A DNA stretch of 64,000 bases from Oscarella lobularis (Eukaryota > Porifera > Homoscleromorpha > Homosclerophorida > Oscarellidae): assembly GCF_947507565.1 (NCBI RefSeq), contig NC_089185.1, forward strand, positions 992,001-1,056,000, written 5' to 3'. Shown here piece after piece: positions 42,712 to 57,949 of this stretch. The notes under the pieces were generated by a model. That model had not been told where the DNA came from. It did no database searches and saw only the letters and a program-made list of their open reading frames with translations. Each line of letters opens with the position of its first letter. Within the stretch, counting starts at the first letter, position 1. The position numbers and the translations under genes are program-made.

Positions 42712-45700
42712 CTAGACGACAACAGCACTACCGTCTGCCTCGTCTTCATCGTCCTCGTCCTCCGAGTCTTCGCCTCCGCTTGCATGCACTTTATTGCTTG
42801 CAACAAGGTCATGTAGAAGTTTCAAAGCCTTGGCGTTCTGAATAATGATGCGCTTCACGTCCTTTTTCAATGACGCCACTTCTTCGGCAAGCTCTTCGTT
42901 TCTCTCCTCGAGCTCCTCTACAGGCGTCTAAACGAGTCAGACGCAGGAAAATCGGTGCAAGAAGAATAGAATGATACGCGATCGTTCAATTACCAGCTTC
43001 GGATGCAAAGCCTGTGCTATGGACTCGGTGGTAACAGATCGTTCAAATAAAGCTTGGCGGAACCTGGAGGCTAGCGACGGCCGAAGATTGGGAGCAAAGA
43101 CATTCTCCGCCACCGCGACGCGCCGCCTAATAAAGGATGGCAGAATCGCTTCGACTCCGAGAACAAGTTCCACCTAAGACAATGCTGGAAAGCCAGTTAT
43201 TGTGTAAGTACACGCCAACCTGCATTGCAAGGCGCGTAAGCTTCGCGTTTTCTTGCACCGTCTGTATGTCATCGACGGCCAAACCGACCTATATAGGAAA
43301 GAGTACCTTATTAAAGTAAAATTCATAAAGCGTTGTACTGTATTACCAGAAGATTCATCAATAGTATTGGCATGAGGACGAGGAAAATCATCCACAGGAG
43401 GTACGACACCACTTCGAACCTCAGCTGATCAAACTCTGCATCGGCGTTGAAATAGGAACTGTATTCAAATTCTCCAGTTGTCATCACCGCTGTCTTGGCA
43501 AGAGAACGAGCTGGTGTGACAAACGGACGCTAAAAAATAACAAAAGAAGCTGATGAACTCAGAGAGACGAGTGCCAGGTAATCTCGCTCACCAAATACGG
43601 AAAGCACATGTAAAAACTCAGTCCAAACGCGATGATGAGAAGTAGGCCAACGATGAAAAATTTGACAAACGTTGCCAATACGTCGAGAAACATGACGACG
43701 TAAATCCCAAGTTTGGGCAGTTTTCGTATATTGACTAGCAGGTTTGCCCACGAGAAGAAAATGGCCATTGTTCCGCATTCCCACTGCCACACTTGCACAG
43801 AGCATCTAGAAAATAACGAATTTGACTCTAAATAACCCGGCGACGACGCTACAGTAGCCCTACTTAAAAGATTCGTTAAATGGCTGTCCTAGAGGCAAGG
43901 CAAAGAGAATTGAAAGCGTAAACGCGCACCATTCTACGATGTTTGAAACGGCGTTTGAGAGGGCAAAGTACGACCGGCCAAGGTAGATGATTTGGAACAG
44001 TTCGAAGATTCCTAGTCGTACACCGGCAAAGACGATGACAATCCAGCGCGCAACGCCTAGAAAAGCCTCCGTCGAGCTCGTGCAGTCCGTCGGATCTGAG
44101 TACAGGTCAAAGCTGCCGTGAAAAGCATGGCAAATTTCTACTCACTAAACGTACCTCGAATGTTGAAATTTACGCCTTCCATCGTCGCTATCATAGCTTG
44201 GTCCAAGGGAGGAACGAGAAGGAGAGCAAAGCTCGTCAGGAAGGACAAAAACGCGATGAAAACCAGCAGGTTCACGTAGTAGACGTAACGACCGAACGTT
44301 TTCCACTTGCGAGCAAGCAAGCTGATGACAAGCGGATGACCGAGCAGCGACTCTCGATCGTTAGCCACCTGGGGAGACGCACACATCCCAGAAAGAAATA
44401 ACAAGGCAATTTCACGCCCTTACCATCACGTTCAAAGTATGATTGGACGTAATGCCTTCGTTCGACAAAGCTTCGTAGTACGCCTCGTCGAACGAAGGGC
44501 CGTCCTGATCAATAATACTCGTCGTACTCGTCGCGTCGTCTTCGCGCGTCTCCCTCTCGCGGTACTCGTGCTTGAATTTGTCGGCCAACTCGATATCGTC
44601 CAAGAAACGATAGTTGAACGTCACTTCGTAGTCGTCGCTCTCTTGAGTGATTCTTTTCTTGGTTCTTTTGCTGATTTCGCCAGTGTTGCTACTCATGCAG
44701 CGATTGAAGGCCATTTCAGCCACATCTAGAGAAAGCCGGCGCGTGATCGCCACCCTCACCCAAGATAAACCATCCACCGCACCTGGCATCTTCTTTATCA
44801 ATTTTCTCAAAGGCGTATCAACTCTCGCTCGACTTAGAGCCGTCTTGTCGACGCGGGTGAAATTTCCGAGAGCGCGATCCCACCCGTTGCTCTTGATGAT
44901 GACTTCAGCAACATCCCTATAACCGACAAATTATGAATATCAGCCGGCTTTTGCGAATGTATTATACGAGCTTTCGTGATCGATAGCGTAGTCCAACGCA
45001 TTGAGACCGTCCGTATCGACCAAGCCGACGTCGGCGTCTCTCTCAATCAAAATTTTAACGACGTCTTCATGATTTTCGCGAGAAGCGAGATGCAAAGGAG
45101 TCACCTTGGGTAATAAAATATTGCCTTTTAGAATAGAAATGACGTCGACGTCTCGAAACCTTACGCCCGCTCTGTCTTTCGAATCGACTTCAGCTTCGCC
45201 GTCCAAAAGAGCGGTAACGACTTCGGCGTGGCCTCCGTACGCGGCGCAGTCGAGCGGCGTCCAACTGCTCGCGTTTCTTGCGTCGACGGAGGCGCCGCCG
45301 GCGAGCAAGGCTCTGACGACGTTTATTTTGCCTTCGAGGCACGCCAAATGAAGCGGTTGATTGCCCTTCTCGTCCTCGTCGTTTGCAGTCGACTTGTCAA
45401 TCTTTAGAATCTTCCGGACGACTCTGTACGCGCGCGCGCAAAAAAAATGAGCCCGAATCCCAAGGGAAACTCAAATCGTTTCGGCTCTCACTCGACTCGT
45501 CCTTCTTCTGACGCCAGATGAAGAGGAGTTTTTTCGACGTCGTTCTGCGCGTCTAATTTTGCCTTTCGGCTCAAGAGAAGCTGTAGGAGAGAATAATCCA
45601 GTATTCGGTAGAAGGATGCCTTTTAGCCTTACGTCAACGAGGCGCACGTATCCCCTCTGAGCGGCGAAATGCAGAGGAGTGTCGTCTTCGTTGTCGCGAC

Positions 45701-47385
45701 AATTGGCGAGATACACGCCGGTATCTTCGTCTAGCAGCATCTTCAATCAAAAAAAAAACACGACAACGTCAACAGTAGACTTGACATGAATTCGAGAAGA
45801 AAACCTTGACGGTTTTGACGTGGCCACCTTTCGCGGCCAAGTGCACGGACGTTCTGTTCTGCGAGTCGACGTGCTCGACGTCCGCTCCTCGATCGAGAAG
45901 CACGCGCACGCATTTGTTATTTCCCCAAAAAGACGCCGTCATTAGGGGCGTAAAGCCGTCCTCGTCTGTTGCGTCGACGACGGCCCCTCTAATAAAACAA
46001 AAAAAAAAACGAGTCGTAGAAAAAGACAAGATTTTAATAAGAACTTCGTACTTTGATATGAGGAATTCGACCATTTCTGCTTTATCGTAGCGAGCGGCTC
46101 TGTGCAGAGGCCTTGCGTCGTCTGAATTGCGCGCCTTGACGCTGGCTCCTGCATCGATCAAAAGCTCGGCGATCTTTCGATAACCATTTCTTGAGGCCAA
46201 ATGCAAAGCTTGGGCCCCGTTTTCCATTTCAGCATTAATCTACAAAAAAATGAGCAAAAAAATTATGTAAATGACTAAAGACGAAAGCTTTCGACGTACA
46301 GGAACACCCATTTGAATGCAAAGCTTCGCCATTTCAAAGTGACCGCTATCGACGGCGAGATGAAGACACGTAGCTCTTTCAGCATTCCGGCACTGCGTCA
46401 CTCTCTCTTTCTCCCCCATTTCAAGTGCTTTTTGAAGTATCGCTTGGCCAATCGTGTTATGACCCTCTTGTGCACAGAAGTGAAGCGGAGTCGCCAGATC
46501 GCCGTCGACGGCAAATATATCGGCACCGCGGTCGATGAGAAGAAGAGAAATTGTCTCGTTTCCTTGCTGGATAGCCTCGTGCAAGGGAGTCATGCCTTGT
46601 TTATCCTGGAGAGAAAGAAAAATTGCACCAGTGTATCTCCTTTTATAGAGTCTTTCTCTTACGGCTTGGTCTAATAAAATGCCTCTGTAATCGATCAGAA
46701 ACTTTGCCATTGCTCTGTTCCCCCGTTGAATGGCATGATGAAGCGCCGTCATTCCGTACGTGTCCTGCTCGTTCAGACGAGCTCCCTTTTTAAGCAAAAC
46801 GAGAGCGAGGTCTCTCCCATCCTCTATAAAAAAAGAAAAGAATTCGATCGATGGAGAGAAAGAGGGCCGTTCGTTTTTTCTCGCCTTCTGCCGCTCTATC
46901 GTCCGTCCAATCGTCAGGAATGGCTTTCGGAACGATACGAGCGCACAGGTGAAGTGGCGTTAGACCTTCGTCCTTCGTTTTCTTGTTCGGATCTACGAGA
47001 CAACAATGTCCTCTCCGCTCTCTGTTCACGTGCGAATCTTTCCTTGCCTGCATTCTTGAGTAGGAGGCTCTTCACCACGCTCAACCGATTGAATCTCGCT
47101 GCTACGTGAAGCGGAGTTTGATGCTGTTCGTCGAGCGACTCGAGCATCGCTCTTCGATGAAAACGATCCGCGTTTTCCCACAGGCGCAAGATCTCATCTT
47201 CGTCGCCGTCACGTGCCGCCTACAGGAACGAATCTTCGAAAGCGTTCTCGTTTAGGCAGAAGAAGAACCGGACTTACTTGATGAAATGGTCTGCGCCCGC
47301 GCGATCTATCACTCGCGGCGGCGGCGGCGGCGGCGGGGGCGGATGGAGCTGGCGTCGAGTTCGGCGATATATCATGCAGCTCCAT
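42712..47385 (-). CDS. TRPA1: TRPA-family ion channel with ankyrin repeats
   Basis: A gene of about 17 exons. The ATG at 47385 begins MELHDISPNSTPAPS; the frame continues upstream but has no ATG. After an Ala-rich stretch come about fifteen ankyrin repeats from 47220 to 44900, for example QTPLHVAARFNRLSVVKSLL, MTALHHAIQRGNRAMAKFLI, RPLHRAARYDKAEMVEFLI and TPLDCAAYGGHAEVVTALL. A linker precedes six membrane spans. S1 follows HPLVISLLARKWKTFGRYVY, the pre-S1 motif typical of TRPA1. S4-S5 is near 43780-43600, and the pore and S6 near 43520-43350 (LLWMIFLVLMPILLMNLLV). Directly after S6 comes GLAVDDIQTVQENAKL, the TRPA equivalent of the TRP box. The C-terminus is helical and ends in an acidic stretch (EDSEDEDDEDEADG). 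TRPA channels are tetrameric cation channels opened by electrophiles, temperature or other harmful stimuli. The stimulus here cannot be read from sequence. Confidence 0.92.
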
Positions 47386-47528
47386 GTCTACGCCGCTCGG
47401 TCTGACTGTTAGGTCGTCCTCTTCTTGAAGAGTTGAACGCGATTGCACGACGATGTAATTGACTGTGGCCTGTTTATCCGCCACGGGGAGACGTCGCACC
47501 TGCGCAATCGAGGAATCTATAGGCGATT
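47386..47528. promoter_or_regulatory. Divergent promoter region, TRPA (-) / CDK8 (+)
   Basis: Only 143 bases lie between the two ATGs, so the 5' ends of both transcripts must be very short or overlap. No TATA box is visible. Confidence 0.5.
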
Positions 47529-50243
<2,715 letters not shown>

Positions 50244-50411
50244 GGATGTGAAAAGGGTCTTGGGGGCGACATAGGAAGTGTAGAAGAGTACTGTATGGGG
50301 GACTCAGACGCGGTCGCTAGAAATTCAATTAAAGTATGTCTAGAAATTTAAAAAGAGGTAACGCAGTCGAAATGCGTTGTCCGTCGCAGAGGACAACGCG
50401 TTCCTTTCCGT

Positions 50412-51259
50412 CTACGCCTCGTCTAGCTGCAGAAGTGATTGAATGGAATAGGGGCTCGCCTTGGTCGATGATCCGACGGGCGGAGGTCCGGTCGGCGAGC
50501 TCGCCGGCGTCGTTACGGGTGTCGGTTCGGTCGTCGTCGTTTCCTTGCTCATCTCGCTGCAATGCGACGGCGGCGGCAGCGGCGGCGGCGGAAGAGGAGC
50601 GACGGTTGCATTTGGGATCGTTGCCGTCGCCTTCGTCGCCTGACTGCCGCCGTGCGTTCGCACGTGCCTCTCCAACTTCGCCATGCCGAGAAACGCTTTT
50701 CCGCACTGCGAACACTTGTAGGGATTAGACGCGCACAGACGCGAGTGCCGATCGCGCACGACTCGACTCGGAAATCGTCGATCGCAATAGGCGCACTTGG
50801 GATCGGGCGTCTTGCCGTGTTTGTTCCTTGCGGCGAGCTCCTGCGCTTTCAACGACGAGAGACGACTTCGCGAGTGACTTCGCATGTGTCGTTCGAGCTT
50901 CACGCGACCCAAGCATGCCTTTCCACACTGGGTACATCGATACGGATTGCCGCTGCATTGTCGGGCGTGCTGATCCCGAAGTGCTCGAGTCGGGAATCGC
51001 TCGCTACAGTAGGCACACTTAGGCTTAGACTGCTGCTGCTGTAAGCCCTTGTCGGGCCGCCTGATTTCCGGCGAAATTTTTGAGTCTTCAAGATCATCAT
51101 CATGATCTGTCAATGACGCTGAAGATGACGACGATGCCGACGACGACGACGTCGAATAGAGCCGTTTCTCGTCGCGCCGATCGGTTTCCATCGCTTTCGC
51201 CTTGTCGTCGCACACGCCGCTACAGAGAATCGGGGTGCACCGAACGTCAGACGACGCAC

Positions 51260-51291
<32 letters not shown>

Positions 51292-52122
51292 GCCGCCGTG
51301 CGAAAGTGACTCTCTACAACCGGCGGATGTATAAAACGGGAATGGTCGTCGCCGTCGTGAATATGTTCGAAGCCGACGCTATCCGAAGTCGTCGCCGCCG
51401 CCGCGACGGGCATTGTTGATGCATTAATTACGCCGTACTGAATATTCGTGCGGTCGATGCCCACGGGAACACTTTCCGTTACTGAAAGTTTGCCTCGCGC
51501 TCCGAAACACGTGCGTCGACGTCGTCGACGTCGTTGCCGCGACGAGAAAGACGACGAAGACGACGAAGACGTCTTTGCAATCGTTCGAATACGCGAACAA
51601 TCGCTGCTATCGTCCGATTCTCGTTGCGGTGCCGAGTCGTTGTCGTCGTCGTCGTCGTCGTCCTGCCTCCGCGAACGAGCGATTGCAAATGGCACTACGG
51701 ATGGGTCTACCTCCCTCGGCTCGTATGCAGATCCCGACGACAAGCTCACGGGAAAGTAGGCGGCCGAGAAAGGCCGATTGATTCCAGGTAGGGGCGGCGG
51801 GGGTGGCCACGGAGACGTGACGGCGACGGGTGCGGACAATCGTAGAGGGGGTCGGCTCGTCGCGAGGGGCGACAAAATCGAATAGGCACCTCGTTGAGGG
51901 AGAAAATGACGGGGTGTCGGAAGGGCGGGAAGAGGAGATGATTGAAGCGGGTGTCGCATCGAGTGCGAATCGCCGCTTCGAAAGAAAGATCGACCGGGGA
52001 AATTATAGTCTTGCATTTGCAGCATCGTAGTCGTCGTTGTCGTCCTAGTCGTCGTCCTAGTCGAATGACTGCTTGTTTTTGACTGAGACGCGGCCTCTTC
52101 CGTCTCCTGCTTATAATTGCCG
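50412..52122 (-). CDS. C2H2/C2HC zinc-finger transcription-factor-like protein
   Basis: The large last exon begins at a strong acceptor (tatttttacag, then GCGGCAATTATAAG) at 52122 and ends at 50412. Upstream coding exon(s) were not found, so the start is open. The first 400 residues are low-complexity, rich in Ser, Thr, Arg, Pro and Asp. Four zinc fingers follow in two pairs. Fingers 1 and 3 have CAYCSERFP...HARQC and CAYCDRRFP...HSRLC, with Cys as fourth ligand. Fingers 2 and 4 are YRCTQCGKACLG...HMRSH and YKCSQCGKAFLG...HVRTH, with normal C2H2 ligands. A basic linker (AARNKHGKTPDP) joins the pairs. The C-terminus is Ser/Thr/Pro-rich and ends SPYSIQSLLQLDEA. A nuclear DNA-binding regulator is likely. 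The alternating C2HC-C2H2 order is the main clue to its family, which I cannot name. It converges with CDK8, 168 bases away. Confidence 0.8.
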
Positions 52123-54248
52123 CCTGTAAAAATACGCGTACGATCGATTCGGTTATCTTGTCTACGGGTAATGCCATTCAACCGCGCTGGTGTCTTGCAT
52201 GAAATAAAAACACCAAAAAATAGTTAAGTTACGCTACTGTGCGGTTGTGCGTGCGTGCGTGTGGACGGAGTGCGTCCGAATATAGGAACGGAAGAGGGGG
52301 ACCATTTGTCGACTCGACGGTCGGCACACGCCGTGCATGCATAGAGCACTCTCGATCTCGCATTCATCTACAGTAACTTACCCCACATGTTTGAGACAAA
52401 TTCTCACCTAGCTGTCCGTGCGGCGGTTGCGGTGCCAGTGGCAGTGGCGACGGCGGCGGCGGCGGCGGCACCTACAGCACAGCGCAAAACATTATTGTTC
52501 GAAGTAGGCGGCCGCAACAACTCAGCCGCGAAAGCTTTCCCCGACTAAACGCGAAGAATCGGCGGCGATGAGCCGCCGCCGATCGCATCGCAGTGGCGTC
52601 AAAACCGCAAGCATCGATCGAACGAACCGAAGAAGGGAAACGGGTTCGTTAATGAAGGGGGGGAGCGAGCACAGTTGCCATCGATTAGCATCGCCTACCC
52701 AAATAGAGGCCTGTAATAGCGCTGCCTGGTCAGCTAACCAAACAGTTGGAAGTTCTATGAACGTACTCGCTCTGCACCTGCACTAGTCTAACTACTGTGC
52801 CGCGAGACGCCCACAGAAGTTGACAACGTGGTCCAAATTTAAGGACAATTTCCTCCAGTCTCCACGTCGTTCCGCGCTCCCATAAACATTTATTTTACGG
52901 ACTGACTCGTCGCCAGTTCCGTTTTATAGTCGACGATTTCGGCCTTTATTTTTTTTCGCACACGAAACGACGCAATTATCTTATTGTTCTCCCTCCCTCT
53001 CCCTCCCTCCCTCACGCGACGAACGAATTCGACGTCGTCACCGAACGCAATTTCCTACCTGGGGGGCTCGGAAGAGAGACGTTGGGTGTGCCCGACCGAC
53101 GAGGAGAGACGTAGCTAGAGCGGGCACCCGTCCAACAATCGTCAATCTGGAGCCTATCTGCCCTGTGGCCTCAGCGCGTTGTCGACTGCGGTTCCGAAGT
53201 GGGACGGGTTAATAGCCAATCTCTCTATCAACAAGTGCACGCCCCGCGAGCTCTCGCCGCGGCGCCGGAGAACGCACGGAAAGTCGGCCCAACCGTCTGT
53301 GCATAAGTAATTGTCGCCAGGAAAGCCAGCAGGTGGACGAGCCTACTACCGCAGTTGATTTTGTTTCGCCTTCTGTGAATGCGCGATTTGCTTTCGCGCA
53401 GGCGGAAAGCCGTTAGACGGCGAGCGCGGATGTACTCTAGTTTGCATTCCGCAAATAGTCGGCCGCATGTTTGGGCTGTGGCATCCCTGCCGCGGCACTT
53501 CGATCACGTGCGGCTAATCAGGGCGCGGCCGCGCGCCGGTCTCGAGGGGGGCACCCCCAACGCCGATTTGGCATCGGGAGCTGCGGCTTGAGTTACAGCG
53601 AGCCGACCAATGAAAGGAAGCAAAGCCTCCCCCTGCTGTCGGCGACGAACACAAGCTTGTGTTCTACGCATACTTCGCTACTAAAGAGGTGCTCTAGAAC
53701 CCGAACCCGTACGCCTACAGCGTGTATCTAACTAACTTCCCCTGCGCGCCCGCCCTTGTCACAGCCACAGGCGACCACCCCATGTGCCAGCACCCGGACT
53801 TACATCACGTGACGTGCAAAAAAATTGCAAAAATTTAAATACTTTTACATCGACCTTCTTCTATACGGGATTCTGCAAATCGACTGAGGTCGCAGTAGAA
53901 CAACAAGCCCTGGGCAGTACACAGATAGACACGCATTTCGCCAGACGCACTGACGTTGGTGTCTATTTTGGCACTTCCTGCAGCAGCCATGCTTGGCTTA
54001 TGCATCTCTAATTAATAATGCCATTCCTATTCACAACGCTCGCGGTTGCGAATACTTTGAATAAGGAACGCGCCAGATTCCAAAAAAGGAACGATTTGAG
54101 GGGCCCAAGACGCGATGTATACGAACGAGTGTCTGCACGAAACCCGACTAGCGTAAACTCGTGCAGACAGCCGGTTAGATTTTAGACAAGCTTTTTTTTG
54201 ATCATATTCGGATCTGATTTCGCTCGTGCACCCGACTTGCCTTAATAA
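52123..54248. other. Two-kilobase stretch without a clear coding gene
   Basis: This region lies upstream of the zinc-finger last exon and downstream of SEC63. The first part should contain the missing first exon(s) and promoter of the zinc-finger gene. It has a GC-rich, CpG-rich block around 52420-53600, with short runs such as gccgccgccgccgcc near 52455 and a ccctccctctccctccctccc tract near 52992. Short open frames (53379-53591, 53471-53731, 53784-54011) show no domain. A TATA-free CpG promoter is the simplest reading. Confidence 0.45.
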
Positions 54249-57200
54249 TCATTCGTCCTCACCGTCGTCGTCGTCTTCGCTGAAGCTCATCCCTTCGTCC
54301 TCGTCTTCGTCGCCGTTCTCGTCAGCGTCTTCGTCGCTATTCGTCGCCTCGTCGTCGCCGACGTCGGCCTTGCTTTCCTTATCCTCCTTATGCACTTCGA
54401 CCTATGAGAAACGAGAGATTCCTTGCAGCTGGCCACATGGGTAAAATCCAAACGGACCTTATGGAGAACGCACTGATCAAAGCCAACGTAACAGTCCGAC
54501 CTCAACCAAACGGTGTACGTGTACACACCAGGAACAGGAGGCGCAGAAAACTGCACTTCAACCTACATAAAAGAAAAAGGCAAGCAAATCCGTAACAAAA
54601 AGTACATATATAACAAGCGACAGACCTCTTCGACGTCTTTCAGGGTCATGACGTGCTTAGGCACGCTTTGAAGTAAACGCTTTTTCTCGTCGATTACGTA
54701 GAGCCACCACCACTCGTGCTTTTCCTGCGAAAATATCTTCGATGGTAACGCTTTTTTCTCGTAGCCACGAACGTACCCCCGGAAAACGTGGAGCGTAGCA
54801 CACGTGCGTCTCCGTCGATTTCGTTACGAGAACCTTTTCCTGTCGACGAATGTCTTTTTGCATTTCCAGCCATTTCTCTTCGTCGTCCAAAATGCTGAAT
54901 TCGCCGTCGCCGCCACCGCCGCCGCCGTCGTTTGCGGTCGCCTCCGAGTCTTTTTCTCTCACTGCATTTTCGTCCACGTCGCCGCCTTCGCTGCTCTCGG
55001 ACTCAACGTCTTCGAGCGGTTGAGCGTCTTTCGATCGTTTGGCGACGATCGATCTCTTCGCGACGCCCTCTTCGTCTTCACTTGCCGGCTCAGAATCGCT
55101 TCCGTTCTTGATGCTATTAGTCACAGCTTGACTGGCCTAGAATAGAATGTGAGATCAAAAACGAGTGTTCTTCTTTCTAACTTACGTCTTCTGATTTCTC
55201 TCCCACTTTCTTTGTCTTCGCTTTCTTCGGTTTTACCGCAGGCTTTGCCTTTTTACCTTTCTTCTTTTTATTCTTCTCCCAAGGTCTACTCGCTTTGCTC
55301 AAAGTCTATTTGAAGAATGCAAAACGGCACGAAAGATATAATGCATCGTACCTTTTCCTTATCAACGTCTTCGACGCCAGGCGTCGGTTCCCTTTCCTCC
55401 TCTTCATCTTCGCAACGAATCAAATCCTGAGCGCGTACATAGATAGATAGATAGATAGATACTCTAATTAGGTTCAATCAGAGTGATTCTCCAACCTGAC
55501 AGCTCTTTCTCTCTATCGTAATTTTCAATGTTATGTAGGAATTCGTCGTGACGTACTCGTTCTCCTCTTCTCCGAGTACTAAGAGACGAGGTAAAGCCAG
55601 TCTATTGCTATCACTGCGGCAATCGACTCACCTTTGACCGCGACGTCAATGTCAAGATTCGGATACGAACCGCAAATTGCAAGAATTTCGTTGTATCGTT
55701 CCTCAATAGAAAGCTTGTACTGTTCGTCGGTGAGATTTTCGTCGAGATCGTCAGCCAACGCGTCCTCCAGAAGTTCTCTGAATCGACACATTCAGAATCA
55801 ACGACTCGCACAACCGGCACAGCATCACCTTCTCCTAGCGTCCGGTAAAGCGAGAAAGTCTTTCACCGATTGAACGCGAGACTAAGAACGTTTCCTCGTC
55901 CAAAATCTCCCAAGTCTCTTAATTAATTAACGTACCTTTCGACCGGCTGACAATTTTAACGTTCTTTCCGTGACATAAGGGAGCATGAGGAGTGGATGGC
56001 CCATTCGAGACTGATCCCACATGGCCTGGACTACCATCTGCGACAATTTGATGCAGCCTTCAATAGCAGGAATACCCGGCGGCTTGACTGTGCAAAACGT
56101 AGTCTATTACGCAGTTCATTTCGTATTTTAATGTGATCTCTCCTACATTCTCTTCGTCTTTTCTCCTTCTTGTTTATCCTTTGCTTCTTGTGGTTTTTCC
56201 TCTCGTCCTGGCCTTGATAATACAAGGTCAAAAGAGACGCTACTGTCACGAGTTCTTTGATAAGTGATGGGCATTTCCGCAAAATGTATTTGAGATCTAC
56301 AATAATTCCCCATGTGATTTGATGCGTAACACTAATAATACTTAATCGACGTTATTACCAGCTTCGAGTCCTTTCGTTGGCAAAGGTTCTCTTGAAAAGT
56401 GAGCGTGAAGTAGGGTTCGCGTTTTGAGACTGTGCGGAAGACAGATCACCGATTCCCTATTTTTCTCGTTCAGATTTCCGAGTTTTTTAATTAGCTAAAG
56501 CGAAAGACAAAAAAATGAAGGTAGATGGATAGACAAATGACTGAATGTACCCGTGGAATAAAGTCATTGTCATCTGGACGTTCCATGATTTCTTTATTAA
56601 ATCTTCTCCAAAATTCAAATGAGGCGCCAACGATCATCACGAGACCTGGTAAGGAAAAGAGCGTCACCTAATAGAGATGCAGTTATTCAGAAAGAAGGAA
56701 AGCGTACGCTTTGTTGTAAGCCAAGAACTTGTTCCCAAGTAATATCTATAGAGGTTTTGGGTGTCCAGTAAAATATCGTCGCCGCTGAATTTAATTTTGT
56801 TGTACCACCAGCAACCCTAAAGAAGATCCAAGCTTTCTTAAATTCAAGTGCCATACATGTAGAGAAGAGATGTACTAACCACAACAAGAGGTAAAACGAT
56901 TACTATGCCAATGACGTAAGCCATCAGAAACTAATATAGAGACAATAGAAATTCTCTTTTAAAAATCTGATTGGAATTACCCAAAAGGAGTTCTCCTTTT
57001 CTACAATCCACGACGGTAGCGCTATGCCAAAGCGAACGGCTCCAGGGCCATCTGGATGACCATAGAGTTCCCAATTTTTTCGTGCCTCTTCATCAGTAAG
57101 CCTGCAAGTAAAGGCAATGACATACCAGCTCTATCTATATGTACGTATCTATCATTGAGTCTCTACTGCATAAGCGACACATACGTTGCGTGAGCTTTGG

Positions 57201-57756
57201 TTATAAGCATGAAGCGTTCCGGATCGCCGTCCTCTTTGTCTGGATGATATTTCAGGCTGAGCCTTCGATATTGCTGCCGAATTTTTGCCGGAGACGCGTC
57301 CTGCGCAAAAAGGTGATATCGCACCTCCTCCCTCTGTTTACTACTGTACCCTGTTGATTTCCAAAATTTCAAAAGGATCGAATTCGACCGTTTCGACTTC
57401 CATCGTTGTTGCCCGGTAGACGAGAAAGGCCAGGAACGACCAGCCCAACGCCAAGACCACGCTCCTGGCAACGTCGAATTAGCTATTTTATCCATCTTTC
57501 GAGTTCTACTCACTTCCATAGGCTGATCGATCTTGATGGTTGTTGGGTCTGCTTTCCTTTGCTAGTCGACGACGGAAAAGACGAGTCTAGGAGATCGTTC
57601 CCACGTGTACGCGAACAAAAAGTCTCCGGACGAACCTTTCCGCTTTGAAATGGGCCACAGCACGTAGGTGATAGGGAGAAGAAGAACGGCGAGAAAGCAT
57701 ACGAAGAAATAGACGGCTGCTACGCCGGTTTCGTCGTACTCAAATTGCCTTCCCAT
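54249..57756 (-). CDS. SEC63: SEC63 ER translocation co-chaperone
   Basis: The ATG at 57756 opens MGRQFEYDETGVAAVYFFVC, as in human SEC63, with the first membrane span next. After a second span comes the lumenal J domain with QYRRLSLKYHPDKEDGDPE (HPD motif intact) and the following GHPDGPGAVRFGIALPSWIV. A third span (near 56900) and the large cytosolic Brl domain, spread over many small exons to about 55500, follow. The C-terminal part has an acidic, Lys-rich linker and then EWWWLYVIDEKKRLLQSVP, VMTLKDVEEVELQFSAPPVP and YTYTVWLRSDCYVGFDQ. It ends in a Glu/Asp-rich tail at 54249. SEC63 joins SEC61 and SEC62 and recruits BiP to pull proteins into the endoplasmic reticulum. The HPD motif shows the J domain can activate BiP. 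About 14 exons; ends not all placed. Confidence 0.95.
55440..55463. repeat. ATAG tetranucleotide run in a SEC63 intron
   Basis: About six atag units form a short microsatellite inside an intron. Confidence 0.85.
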
Positions 57757-57949
57757 GGGTAGATCGCTACAGTTACGGCAATGGCGCTGCGCATGCCTAG
57801 CGTTATCGTTTTGGTGCTTGTTGGTAGGCAGCGCGATCGCTTTGTGACATTTTACGCTGCAAAATGATTGCAGACAAGTAATCGTCGGACGAATTCACCT
57901 CTAGCTTTCTCCTACCACTCGCTGCGAGCTGCCGTAACACGACATTGTA
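57757..57949. promoter_or_regulatory. Divergent promoter region, SEC63 (-) / coiled-coil gene (+)
   Basis: 193 bases between two ATGs. No TATA box. Bidirectional use is inferred from position. Confidence 0.5.

Noticed and set aside
53379-54011. Short plus-strand frames of 70-86 residues in the gap before SEC63
   Set aside because: No homology, no splice partners, GC-rich chance frames.
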